Assembly: GCA_049600855.1 (NCBI GenBank)
Contig: JBMYQA010000069.1
Coordinates: forward strand, 1 to 24,131
Reading direction: 5' to 3'
DNA from: JBMYQA01 sp049600855
GTDB lineage: Bacteria > Bacteroidota > Bacteroidia > Cytophagales > Flammeovirgaceae
DNA: 24,131 bases
This document shows positions 17,201 to 24,131 of the stretch, piece by piece. The notes beneath the pieces are model-generated. The model did no database searches, was not told where the DNA came from, and worked only from the letters and a program-made list of their open reading frames with translations. A program made the position numbers and the translations under genes. The number at the start of each line of letters is the position of its first letter. Within the stretch, counting starts at the first letter, position 1.

Positions 17201-17664
17201 AAAAGAAGAAAACCCCAATAAGCATCGCTACAGGCATTGAGATGGTGTTAACCCTCTACAGCAGCCAGATCAAACAAGGCGTGAAAGTGAAGAAGGAAAT
17301 GGATGATTTACCCTTGCTTTATTGTTTCCCAGATGAATTATCTCAAGTGTGGACAAACCTGATTCACAATGCCTTACATGCGATGGGGAATAAAGGGAAG
17401 TTGGGAATAAAGATTAAAAATTTAGGCCATCAAGCAGTAGTTGAAATCTCCGATTCTGGTGATGGCATTCCCCCTGAAATACAAGACAAGATATTCCAAC
17501 CTTTTTTCACCACAAAAGAAGCCGGAGAAGGCTCGGGTTTAGGTTTAGACATTGTCAAGAAAATTGTTGATAATCATCAGGGTGACATTACCTTTGAAAG
17601 CGAAAAGGGTAAAGGAAGTACCTTTAAAGTTACATTACCCATTAGGCTTCAAAATGAGGCATAA
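14242..17664 (+). CDS. Histidine kinase 1, double propeller sensor (Reg_prop/Y_Y_Y)
   Basis: A 1140-residue transmembrane sensor kinase. Signal peptide (about 1-24); about 14 Reg_prop repeats of the form (L/V/I)W(I/V)x(S/T)xxG(L/I) (about 40-640), enough for two seven-bladed propellers; a Y_Y_Y immunoglobulin-like domain (about 668-745); a membrane helix (about 748-767); a coiled coil (about 780-825); then the kinase. The phospho-acceptor is His836 in VAHEINTPLG. The ATPase domain has N-box Asn1039/Asn1043, the G1 motif DSGDGIP (Asp1071, Asp1074), the F-box FFTT and the G2 motif GEGSGLGL. The stretch between the H-box and the next shared helix is about 57 residues longer than in the paralogue at 19184. 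No receiver or AraC-type domain is attached, so this is not a hybrid HTCS protein. It ends 12 bp from a converging TPR gene. Confidence 0.93.
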   Translation: MINIGRLFLTIILIFQFQLVLLGQRYVLDPNKSISQYTLKRWSGEDGLPSIALTDILQTEDKYLWVSTYNGLAKFDGVSFEVFNLENTPAMLSNSITTLAYHNGVLWIGSHKGIVRYENNQFSIEDELTQLHAVSIEKIFFDSQGGMWIGTTSEGLFYYKDRLVSFHDKALMESPIKTIIEDATGGVWAGTDKGSLFYLKNVKVKKRIPASNTSGVTNFYLDKSGTVWVGAEQGLFNIVDGELIRNEQLDFKDVVDITEDEFGNMWFSNNHGVFRYFPSKNKIERFSEKQGLPNNLIRKLLFDHQGNLWIASYRSGLFQLTDGLFTCYSSSEGLRGDVVTSVIQYDADTYWLGLEGGKIDVLHQGEIAPLNTSVPIPSARLKHLMRDREGYVWVSTYGGLLKFDKFGTAMPIPAVKGMDNYIRLTFEDTQGNIWIGTRRVGVFCLKPDGTQLHFDTNNGLGSNFVMSIDESDDGKLYVGTKSGLEVIENEKVIRSYDMSNGLPTNMVFDVFLDQETIWIATDLGLCRVRDNQVIIFNPGVGLSDNVIFDVVAGNDQALWLSSNTGVIRVPKAELDHFKNGCTKMTSSRLFDKGDGMKSEQCVGAAKMFTDEEGRIWIPTISGIATLNPAKLSLNQDVPVPFIEKIKTDEQQYFPSNPIAIQAGGAKHLQISFTAFNYIAPSKIDFQYRLFPFDDKWRNADDLSREVSYTNLPPDNYTFEVRAGNNGVWNEQVARLEFEVAPYFYETKWFYLSCFIAFVGLTYFAYSIRIQSAKRNEHLLQQRVTERTEEILQQKEQIEKQKLNLEQALTELKEAQSHLIRSEKLALLGQLTASVAHEINTPLGAIKSSIRSVNAYMADTITTLPALLRSLSEVEMACFALLLQEGNKSYQHLPTKERRALRTELAAELKSIGIDRPRKVADNLVDYHVNGRLVEFLPILTHEKSSELLVALGKLHNIMRGTNNISIAAEKAAKTIFALKTYAHIDHQKKKTPISIATGIEMVLTLYSSQIKQGVKVKKEMDDLPLLYCFPDELSQVWTNLIHNALHAMGNKGKLGIKIKNLGHQAVVEISDSGDGIPPEIQDKIFQPFFTTKEAGEGSGLGLDIVKKIVDNHQGDITFESEKGKGSTFKVTLPIRLQNEA

Positions 17665-17676
17665 GTTCATTTGACC

Positions 17677-18876
17677 TTATTCAATATCAATATCGTAACG
17701 CTCTTTACACTCTTCTTTCAGGTAGAGTTGGGCTGTTTTTATGCCTAACTTAGCCGCAGTTTTCCAATCGGTACAAGCGCCTTGTGGATTTCTGATCATT
17801 TCTTTTGCATTCGCTCGGTTAATGAATGCATAAGCATAATCTGGAGCTAACTTTATCGCTTGATCGCAATCTGAAATGGCTCCTTGATAATCCTTAATTT
17901 TAAATTTAGCAGCAGCTCGATTATTGTAGGCAAAAGCATAACTGGTATTTAACTGGATAGCCGAAGAAAAATCCTTAATTGCCGCTTTATAGTTGCCTTT
18001 TTCAAAATGAGCACTCCCTCTGTTATTCAGTGTAATGTGATTTGACGGCTCTAATTTTAATGATTTACTAAAATCACTAATGGCTTCATCAAACTTTTTG
18101 AGTTGAACACGTGTACTGCCTCTGTTGTTATATACAAAGGCTAACTGACTATTCGAACCAATTGCCTTGCTATAAGCGGTTTCGGCTCCTTTAAGATCGC
18201 CAAGCTGTCTTTTAGTGCTTCCAAGATCGTTCCATGCATAGGCATGCTTGGGAGCATACTGAACCGTATGTTCAAAATCTGACTTTGCTTGTTCATAAGC
18301 GTTTCGCTGAAAATAAATGACTCCACGCTCATAATACGCTTCAGCAAATTTAGTATTGGCATTAATTGCAGCAGTATAATCTTTAAATGCTTCCTCAGTT
18401 TTACCATCAGAAGCCAATAACTTACCTCTATTAAAATACGCAATATCGGCATGTTTAGGGTCTAATTCGATTGCGCTGCGGAAATTAATTAAAGCCAAGT
18501 TTTTGCGCTTCGTTTCCATGAAAGCAACTCCTTGGTTTGCATAGGCTAATGCAAAGTTGGGTGCTAACCGAATGGCTTCGGTAAAATGCGGAATGGCTTC
18601 TTTAGCATTACCTTTAGCTAATTTTTGAACACCCAAATTATATTCTTCATCAGCTTTAGCCTTTTTTCGATTCATAATGACGATGGTGGTAGCCGAATCC
18701 AAATCACTGTAATTAACCGTGTCGCCATCAATAATGAGTTGTGTTTCGTTTAAAAATGCCAAGGTACTCTCGGCAGATACTTTAAGTGAATCACTTGTTG
18801 GGGTATTTTCATCTTGACTAATTGCCTGAAAGCTGATTGTGATAATTAGAAATAAAGTGTAAGCAATATTTTTCAT
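17677..18876 (-). CDS. Exported TPR-repeat protein
   Basis: A 399-residue protein made of about nine consecutive 34-residue TPR units from about residue 75 to 380, each with the usual A-Y-x-N/E-x-G-x-x and A-x-x-D/E-F/Y-x-x-A-I pattern. I start it at 18876, where a clear signal peptide begins (MKNIAYTLFLIITISFQAIS), not at 18921, whose extra 15 residues are polar and would hide it. There is no lipobox, so it is probably periplasmic and works as a protein-protein scaffold; no enzymatic domain is present. It lies between the two paralogous kinases, convergent with the first and divergent from the second. Both kinases have periplasmic propellers, so a physical partnership is possible but unproven. 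Repeats of GTGAT/ATCAC lie in its upstream region. Confidence 0.88.
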   Translation of the reverse strand: MKNIAYTLFLIITISFQAISQDENTPTSDSLKVSAESTLAFLNETQLIIDGDTVNYSDLDSATTIVIMNRKKAKADEEYNLGVQKLAKGNAKEAIPHFTEAIRLAPNFALAYANQGVAFMETKRKNLALINFRSAIELDPKHADIAYFNRGKLLASDGKTEEAFKDYTAAINANTKFAEAYYERGVIYFQRNAYEQAKSDFEHTVQYAPKHAYAWNDLGSTKRQLGDLKGAETAYSKAIGSNSQLAFVYNNRGSTRVQLKKFDEAISDFSKSLKLEPSNHITLNNRGSAHFEKGNYKAAIKDFSSAIQLNTSYAFAYNNRAAAKFKIKDYQGAISDCDQAIKLAPDYAYAFINRANAKEMIRNPQGACTDWKTAAKLGIKTAQLYLKEECKERYDIDIE

Positions 18877-19183
18877 AAAAGTGGGCTTGGTCATCTGTAA
18901 TCCATTCATGAACATCACCATTGAAGTGATTGTCTTTTAAAAGAGCACAATTTGTAAGCAAATCACTTCACTCAAGGTCAAGAATAATAAAAAAATAGTT
19001 CTACTTTACTGATTAAGCGAAAATTTATGTAAAATCTAAAATGTTAACGTTATTAATTAGAGCGATAGTTTATCTTTTTTATTAACTTTATTTGCCCAGC
19101 TAAAAAACAACTAGAAATGAGCAAGGAATTTAGCGATGTAAATGACCTGTGCTCATCAACTTAGAACTCCCAAATTGAATAAC
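18877..19183. promoter_or_regulatory. Divergent intergenic region between TPR gene and kinase-cyclase operon
   Basis: A 307-bp gap that must hold both divergent promoters; I could not find an exact TAnnTTTG element for either gene. The left half holds a 10-bp inverted repeat (TGAAGTGATT 18922-18931, AATCACTTCA 18961-18970), a 12-bp palindrome TCTTTTAAAAGA (18933-18944) between its arms, and a further ATCAC at 18914-18918. The right half is very AT-rich with no structure I can support; its longest frame is a 15-codon one at 19117-19164. Confidence 0.5.
18922..18970. repeat. 10-bp inverted repeat with inner palindrome
   Basis: TGAAGTGATT (18922-18931) and AATCACTTCA (18961-18970) are exact reverse complements separated by 29 bp, and the spacer contains the perfect palindrome TCTTTTAAAAGA (18933-18944). 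It lies 46-94 bp upstream of the TPR start, a plausible place for an operator. No transcription factor can be assigned. Confidence 0.5.
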
Positions 19184-22100
19184 ATGCTTCGAAGCATTTT
19201 CAGCTTAGTTTTAATTTTTTACGGTACCTATTTATTTGGTCAAAGCAAAGTGCTTGACCCTTCTAAAGCAATATCTCAATATTCCCTCAAAGTTTGGTCT
19301 ACTGAAGCGGGCTTGCCATCAATATCATTAACGGATATGCTGCAAGCGGACAATGAATACATCTGGATTGCGACTTATAATGGATTGTCTAGGTTTGATG
19401 GAGTAAAGTTTACAAACTATACCATTGACAATGTGCCCAGCTTACATGCCAATGCCATCAAAACACTAGAATATTTCGACAATACACTTTGGGTAGGTTC
19501 TCATAAGGGAATAGTGAAATACACCAATGGGGTCTTTTCAGAAGAAAGTGGTTTAACTACTTTAGGGCAAGTGAGTATAGAAGATTTGAAGTTTGATCAG
19601 AAAGGAAGGTTATTCATTGGTACAACTTCAGAAGGCTTATTTGTGTATGAAAATGGCCAACTGAGAAAATTAGATAATCCATTATTGGAACGAAGCCCCA
19701 TTGGAGCCATTGTTGAAGATAAAGACGGTACCGTGTGGATTGGTTCTGATAAAGGAGACTTATTCAAATACCAAGGGTCGGACTTGAGACTTGCCTATAA
19801 TTCAGAAGTTACAGGAGGAATTACCACACTTTACTTGGATAGGTCTGGTGTGGTTTGGGTAGCGGCTGATAATGGCTTTTTTACATTGACTGATGGTGTG
19901 TTATCGAAAAATGAAAAGTTATCAGTTGGTGGAGACTTTGGCGATGTGGTACAAGATCATTTTGGGGATATCTGGACAACAAATAATAATGGAATTGTCC
20001 GTTACAGTCATGTGACAGATGAGGTAGAGCTTTTTTCAGAAGATCAAGGCCTTCCGAATAACTTAGTTAGGAAGTTGATGTTTGATCATCAGGGAAATTT
20101 ATGGATTGCTTCTTACCGTTCGGGCTTGTTTCAGTTGACAGATGGGATTTTTACCACTTATTCAGGCACAGAAGGGCTTTCTGGAGATGTAGTGACTTCA
20201 ATTGTAGAGTATGAACCGAATGCGTATTGGATTGCCAGTGAAGGTGGCTACATTGATGTGTTGAAAGATGGGAAATTAAAAAAATTGGAGTTGGCTAAAC
20301 CTTTACCCAGTTCCCGTTTAAAGCAATTGATGTTAGATAGTAAAGGCTTTGTGTGGGTATCTACGTATGGAGGATTGGTGAAATTGGATAAATCTGGAAA
20401 AGAACAAGCCTTACCCGCAGCCTTAAATGGGTTAGATAATTACGTCCGAATGACTTTTGAAGATACCAAGGGAAACATTTGGATTGGAACGCGAAGAACG
20501 GGCTTATACCTGCTCGATTGGCATGGGCAACTGAAGCATTTTGACACAAAAAATGGACTTTCCTCAAACTTTATCATGTCTATTGACCAACGGGCAGACG
20601 GGACGATGATGATTGGAACCAAGAATGGCATCAATCTAATTCAGAATAACAAAATCATAGATTTAATTGATCGGGAAGATGGCTTGCCTACCAACTTTAT
20701 CTTTGACATTTATGAAGAAGATGGACTGTTATGGTTAGGGACTGATCTTGGGTTGTGTAGGTATGATGAAGTTGGAAAGAAGGCAACATTGTACAATGTG
20801 AGTAATGGACTGAATGACAATATCGTTTTTGACATTGCCACGGATTCGTTAGGAAATCTATGGCTAACCTCAAATTCAGGCGTAATTCAGGTGGCAAAAA
20901 GTCAATTGAATGATTATGCCTCAGGGAAACAAAACTTGATCAAGGTCAAGCTCTATAATAAGACCGATGGAATGAAAAGTGAGCAATGTGTAGGAGCTAC
21001 AAAAATTCTTACCGACCAAATGGGTAAGCTGTGGATACCTACTGTTATGGGAGTTACATCCATCTACCCCAATAAAAAGAATGCAGCAATCAATAACTTT
21101 TCTACCAATATTGAAGATTTGGCGACTGAAGAGGAAGTTTATTTACCTTTTGAAGATATACGCATTGAACCAGGAAAAGGTAAACGGATTCAAATTTCCT
21201 TTACCGCATTTGATTACATCGCTCCTTCTAAGATAAAGTTTAAATATAAATTAGAGCCATTTGACGAACACTGGCAAAAAATATCAGATGCTCGCCATGT
21301 GGATTACACCAATTTGCCTCCTGATAATTATGTGTTTAAAGTGAAACCAGACATTGCTAATGATGATCGGGTAGAACCGGCAACTTTTGATTTCACCATA
21401 AAAGCGTTTTTTTATGAAACGCCCCTCTTTTATGCCTTGTGTGTATTGAGCTTTTTATTGGCTGTCGTTTTTATTTACAGGTATCGACTGAGTCAAATCA
21501 AAGAACGGGAGGTGGAGTTGCAACGAAGAGTCACTGAACGTACGCGTGAAGTGGTACAGCAAAGGGATCAAATTCAGCAACAAAATCATAAAATTGAAAA
21601 AGCATTTGAAGAGCTAAAAGATACGCAAATGCAATTGGTGGAGTCAGAAAAAATGGCTTCTCTAGGACAGCTAACGGCTGGTATTGCCCATGAACTGAAT
21701 AATCCAATCAACTTTGTTTTTGCAGGCATTAACTCATTGAAAGTCCAAATTAGTGATTTGTTGGAATTAGCAGCGTTGTATGCTAAACTGGATCAGGAAA
21801 AAGATTTGGATAAAATTGCACAAATTCAAGAAGAAGTCAAGCAACTGAAATACGATTTGGAGTTTGATGACTTGCCTGATGATGTGAAAGGATTAGTACA
21901 AGACATTGAGCAAGGGGCTGAACGAACAGCGGAAATTGTGAAAAGTTTGCGCGTGTTTACCCGTGTGGATGATACCGAAGCTTTCCAGCTGACAGATATT
22001 CATGAAGTGTTGAATTCCACACTCATTATTTTGCGAAACACTTATAAAGACCATATCAGGGTAGTGAAGGAGTTTCATAACTTGCCCATGGTGGCTTGCA

Positions 22101-22477
22101 ATGCAGGAAAAATGGGGCAAGTATTTACCAATTTGATTGCGAATGCCATTGATGCAATCCCTGAGAAAGGCAAAATTACGATTGAAACGGCTGCTTTTAC
22201 AGCTGATGAAAGTCACGCTGAATTGGAACCTAATAAAGAATATGTGGAGGTGAAAATAGAAGATAATGGAGTAGGTATTGCCGCTAAAGATTTGAACGCG
22301 ATTTTTGATCCATTTTTTACGACAAAAAAGGTAGGAGATGGAACTGGTTTGGGCTTATCCATTAGTAAAGATATCATTGAACAACATCACGGACAGATTT
22401 TTGTTTCATCAGAAGTGGGAGTCGGAACCTCTTTTCAAATCATAATTCCAGTAGAACAAACGTTGAATGTAGAGTAA
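19184..22477 (+). CDS. Histidine kinase 2, double propeller sensor (Reg_prop/Y_Y_Y)
   Basis: A 1097-residue paralogue of the kinase at 14242. I start it at 19184, where the signal peptide begins (MLRSIFSLVLIFYG), not at 19142, which adds 14 polar residues. Its 14 Reg_prop repeats, Y_Y_Y domain (about 665-742) and membrane helix (about 746-765) match the paralogue blade for blade, with almost identical stretches such as NLWIASYRSGLFQLTDG and DGMKSEQCVG. The kinase half is different: H-box His836 in IAHELNNPINF, N-box Asn983/Asn987 in NLIANAIDAI, the G1 motif EDNGVGI (Asp1027), the F-box FFTT and the G2 motif GDGTGLGL. All catalytic boxes are intact. No receiver or DNA-binding domain is attached. 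An adenylate cyclase gene starts 21 bp after its stop, so the two are probably one operon. Confidence 0.93.
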   Translation: MLRSIFSLVLIFYGTYLFGQSKVLDPSKAISQYSLKVWSTEAGLPSISLTDMLQADNEYIWIATYNGLSRFDGVKFTNYTIDNVPSLHANAIKTLEYFDNTLWVGSHKGIVKYTNGVFSEESGLTTLGQVSIEDLKFDQKGRLFIGTTSEGLFVYENGQLRKLDNPLLERSPIGAIVEDKDGTVWIGSDKGDLFKYQGSDLRLAYNSEVTGGITTLYLDRSGVVWVAADNGFFTLTDGVLSKNEKLSVGGDFGDVVQDHFGDIWTTNNNGIVRYSHVTDEVELFSEDQGLPNNLVRKLMFDHQGNLWIASYRSGLFQLTDGIFTTYSGTEGLSGDVVTSIVEYEPNAYWIASEGGYIDVLKDGKLKKLELAKPLPSSRLKQLMLDSKGFVWVSTYGGLVKLDKSGKEQALPAALNGLDNYVRMTFEDTKGNIWIGTRRTGLYLLDWHGQLKHFDTKNGLSSNFIMSIDQRADGTMMIGTKNGINLIQNNKIIDLIDREDGLPTNFIFDIYEEDGLLWLGTDLGLCRYDEVGKKATLYNVSNGLNDNIVFDIATDSLGNLWLTSNSGVIQVAKSQLNDYASGKQNLIKVKLYNKTDGMKSEQCVGATKILTDQMGKLWIPTVMGVTSIYPNKKNAAINNFSTNIEDLATEEEVYLPFEDIRIEPGKGKRIQISFTAFDYIAPSKIKFKYKLEPFDEHWQKISDARHVDYTNLPPDNYVFKVKPDIANDDRVEPATFDFTIKAFFYETPLFYALCVLSFLLAVVFIYRYRLSQIKEREVELQRRVTERTREVVQQRDQIQQQNHKIEKAFEELKDTQMQLVESEKMASLGQLTAGIAHELNNPINFVFAGINSLKVQISDLLELAALYAKLDQEKDLDKIAQIQEEVKQLKYDLEFDDLPDDVKGLVQDIEQGAERTAEIVKSLRVFTRVDDTEAFQLTDIHEVLNSTLIILRNTYKDHIRVVKEFHNLPMVACNAGKMGQVFTNLIANAIDAIPEKGKITIETAAFTADESHAELEPNKEYVEVKIEDNGVGIAAKDLNAIFDPFFTTKKVGDGTGLGLSISKDIIEQHHGQIFVSSEVGVGTSFQIIIPVEQTLNVE

Positions 22478-22498
22478 TCACTAGAAATCAGCTCTTAC

Positions 22499-23857
22499 AT
22501 GAAATCTCGTAATCCAAGTAAACGCATTTATCTTATTGCTTTGGGTAGTATCATTGTGCTATCCACTTATTTTACGTTTCGAGATTATTACGATACTTTA
22601 AAATACAAAGAACTCGATCATTTAGATGAACTTCGAACCTTAGCAAGTACATTAGGAAGTTTCATTGATGGAGATGAGTTGGCATCGCTTATGAAACGTT
22701 TTCCAACTAAAGATGCCATCACTTCCAATACACAAGATAGTGTCTATTTAGCCATCCATCACTTATTATTAAAAGTCCAGCAAGCTAATGGCCTAAACTC
22801 ACCTCCTTATACCCTTACTTACGATCCAGAAAATGGGCATTTCCTTTTTGGGGTTACAGCCGCCGAAAAGCCTTATTTTAGACATGAGTACTCTTCATTT
22901 AACCAACGGCTGTTGCAAAACTATGAGGTTGGCGGAGTCATTGAACCTTACGAAGATGATCATGGCTACTGGATGTCAGCATTTACGCCAATTAAAGATG
23001 GAAACGGTCATGTAGTGGGAGTCATTCAGGTCGATAATCGTTTTGAAGATTTTAAGAAAGAAGCAAACATTGGTTTATGGGAAAATGCAGCTATTTCGCT
23101 CATCATCACCTTGTTGATTGCATTTTTACTCTATGGTAATCTCCGAAATGTGTTAAGGAAGGAAGAACAGTACAAAACACAAATTGCTTCGGAAAAAGAA
23201 CGTTCAGAATCTTTGCTACTCAATATCCTGCCCTTAAAAATTGCAGACGAATTGAAGCAATTTGGAAAAGTAAAGCCAGAGTATCATAAATCTGTGACTG
23301 TTGTTTTTACGGATTTTACCAAGTTTACCAAATTTACCGAATTACTCTCACCTCATGAATTGGTAGAAGAGTTAAACCTCTGTTTCTCCTTTTTTGATGG
23401 CATCGTAGAAAAATACAACTTAGAAAAGCTAAAAACGATTGGCGATGCATACATGTTTGCAGGAGGTGTTCCTGAAGATCGTAATGATAATTCTACCTGT
23501 TGCTTAAGGGCTTCATTAGAAATACTTGCGTTTATTAAACAACGACGAGCACAAAAACTTGCAGATGGACTTCCGTGTTTTAATGTGAAAATAGGGATAC
23601 ATACAGGGCCTGTAGTAGCAGGAGTGGTGGGGAAGAATAAGTTTGTGTACGACATTTGGGGAGATGCTGTAAATGTAGCTGCTCGAATGGAGCAAGCATG
23701 TGAAGCGGGAAGAATTAACGTTTCGCAATCGACTTATGAATTGGAAAAATCTAGTTTTGTTTTTGAGTCGCGGGGAATGATTGAAGCCAAGCATAAAGGT
23801 AGTTTGGAAATGTACTACTTGCAAAATGAGCGAAAGCATAATTCAGAGACGAGCTAA
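22499..23857 (+). CDS. Class III adenylate cyclase with extracytoplasmic sensor
   Basis: A 452-residue membrane enzyme predicted to make cAMP from ATP. Membrane helix 1 is at about 10-27, followed by an extracytoplasmic domain of about 165 residues (29-193) ending in GVIQVDNRF, a Cache-like pattern. Helix 2 is at about 194-215, then a coiled signalling helix and the cyclase domain (about 255-435). Active-site residues are complete: metal-binding Asp272 (VFTDFTKFT) and Asp316 (KTIGDAYM), adenine-selecting Lys312 and Asp385 (VYDIWGD), and transition-state Asn392 and Arg396 (NVAARM). Lys312 with Asp385 points to ATP rather than GTP; guanylate cyclases usually carry Glu and Cys or similar there. 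It probably acts as a homodimer because all residues lie in one chain. Co-directional with, and 21 bp from, histidine kinase 2. Confident in the family; the stimulus is unknown. Confidence 0.93.
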   Translation: MKSRNPSKRIYLIALGSIIVLSTYFTFRDYYDTLKYKELDHLDELRTLASTLGSFIDGDELASLMKRFPTKDAITSNTQDSVYLAIHHLLLKVQQANGLNSPPYTLTYDPENGHFLFGVTAAEKPYFRHEYSSFNQRLLQNYEVGGVIEPYEDDHGYWMSAFTPIKDGNGHVVGVIQVDNRFEDFKKEANIGLWENAAISLIITLLIAFLLYGNLRNVLRKEEQYKTQIASEKERSESLLLNILPLKIADELKQFGKVKPEYHKSVTVVFTDFTKFTKFTELLSPHELVEELNLCFSFFDGIVEKYNLEKLKTIGDAYMFAGGVPEDRNDNSTCCLRASLEILAFIKQRRAQKLADGLPCFNVKIGIHTGPVVAGVVGKNKFVYDIWGDAVNVAARMEQACEAGRINVSQSTYELEKSSFVFESRGMIEAKHKGSLEMYYLQNERKHNSETS

Positions 23858-24131
23858 GAGACTGTTTGCACTTGTTCTTTCGGCTAAAGCTGACCGATTT
23901 CCACCCATATTGCGTTATTTTCTCCTTGAATAGATTGCCTCGGCGGGGAACCTTTCAAAAGCGCTCTGGGTGAAAACCAATTCCGTTTTAACGCCAAACA
24001 AAAAATGCAAATAACCTCTAAGTTTCCAAATGAAAAAACTAATGGCAAATCAAATTGAACATTGCCATAACACGCTGTATAATCATTGATATGTCTCAAG
24101 TCGCCCCGCAAAAAGATAAACGGTTTCAGGC
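23858..24131. other. Terminal region without a convincing gene, contains imperfect hairpin
   Basis: No gene I can support. The only longer frame (23884-24111, minus, 75 codons) has no domain, no signal peptide and an unlikely composition. The stretch 23942-23995 can fold as a nested imperfect hairpin: GGCG (23942-23945) with CGCC (23992-23995), GGAA (23947-23950) with TTCC (23981-23984), and TTTCA (23953-23957) with TGAAA (23971-23975). A second stem, ATGGCAA (24042-24048) with TTGCCAT (24062-24068), follows. This could be a dispersed repeat, a structured RNA or the edge of an accessory region that continues past the window. Confidence 0.4.

Noticed and set aside
18877..18921. Longer N-terminus for the TPR protein starting at 18921
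   Set aside because: The added 15 residues contain several Met and polar residues before a clear signal peptide at 18876.
19117..19164. 15-codon reading frame (starts MSKEFSDVND) ending 19 bp before the chosen start of histidine kinase 2
   Set aside because: No ribosome-binding context, no leader-type codon run and no terminator-antiterminator structure; expected by chance in AT-rich DNA.
14242..22477. Hybrid two-component system (HTCS) proteins controlling polysaccharide utilisation
   Set aside because: Both kinases have the Reg_prop/Y_Y_Y sensor but end after the ATPase domain, without receiver or AraC DNA-binding domains, and no SusC/SusD genes are nearby.
23884..24111. 75-codon minus-strand reading frame at the right edge
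   Set aside because: No recognisable domain and an unlikely amino-acid composition; the DNA looks more like a structured or repeated element than a gene.

Overview
The window looks like chromosomal DNA of a Bacteroidota bacterium, most likely a Cytophagales-type lineage. This rests on AT-rich coding DNA with few Shine-Dalgarno sequences, histidine kinases with Reg_prop/Y_Y_Y sensor halves, an OmpA protein with TPR and PD40 repeats like PorE, a PorV/PorQ-type barrel, and a few TAnnTTTG promoter elements. The placement is inferred from gene content only. I see no rRNA, tRNA, insertion sequence, phage gene or CRISPR array.

Layout. Positions 1-3045 (+) hold an envelope/housekeeping set: the 3' part of a lipid-linked oligosaccharide flippase cut by the window edge, dUTPase (dut), and a sugar-phosphate nucleotidyltransferase, closed by a clear intrinsic terminator at 3074-3100. 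Positions 3289-6486 (+) encode a large transmembrane protein (periplasmic TPRs and coiled coil, then cytoplasmic GAF and SpoIIE/PP2C phosphatase). Positions 6602-9642 (+) are a translationally coupled pair (ATGA overlap): a PorV/PorQ-like outer-membrane barrel and a protein joining a ComEA-like helix-hairpin-helix module to a predicted barrel. Positions 9665-14031 (-) are a probable operon read right to left: PorE-like TPR/PD40/OmpA protein, M28 metallopeptidase, and an unrecognised two-helix membrane protein with a coiled-coil tail. Positions 14242-23857 form a signalling block: two paralogous histidine kinases (+) with 14-repeat periplasmic propellers flank a TPR protein (-). The second kinase is followed 21 bp later by a class III adenylate cyclase with its own extracytoplasmic sensor. 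The last 274 bases (23858-24131) have no convincing gene but contain an imperfect nested hairpin.

How it fits together. More than half of the window is membrane signalling with three output chemistries: Ser/Thr dephosphorylation, histidine phosphorylation and cAMP synthesis. No response regulator, anti-sigma factor/antagonist or cAMP-binding protein is encoded here, so the targets lie elsewhere. The other large theme is the outer membrane and periplasm. Several starts were moved downstream of the longest reading frame because a clear signal peptide begins there (14031, 18876 and 19184). The best candidates for something new are the kinase-cyclase operon beside its paralogous kinase, and the coupled barrel pair with a degenerate helix-hairpin-helix module.
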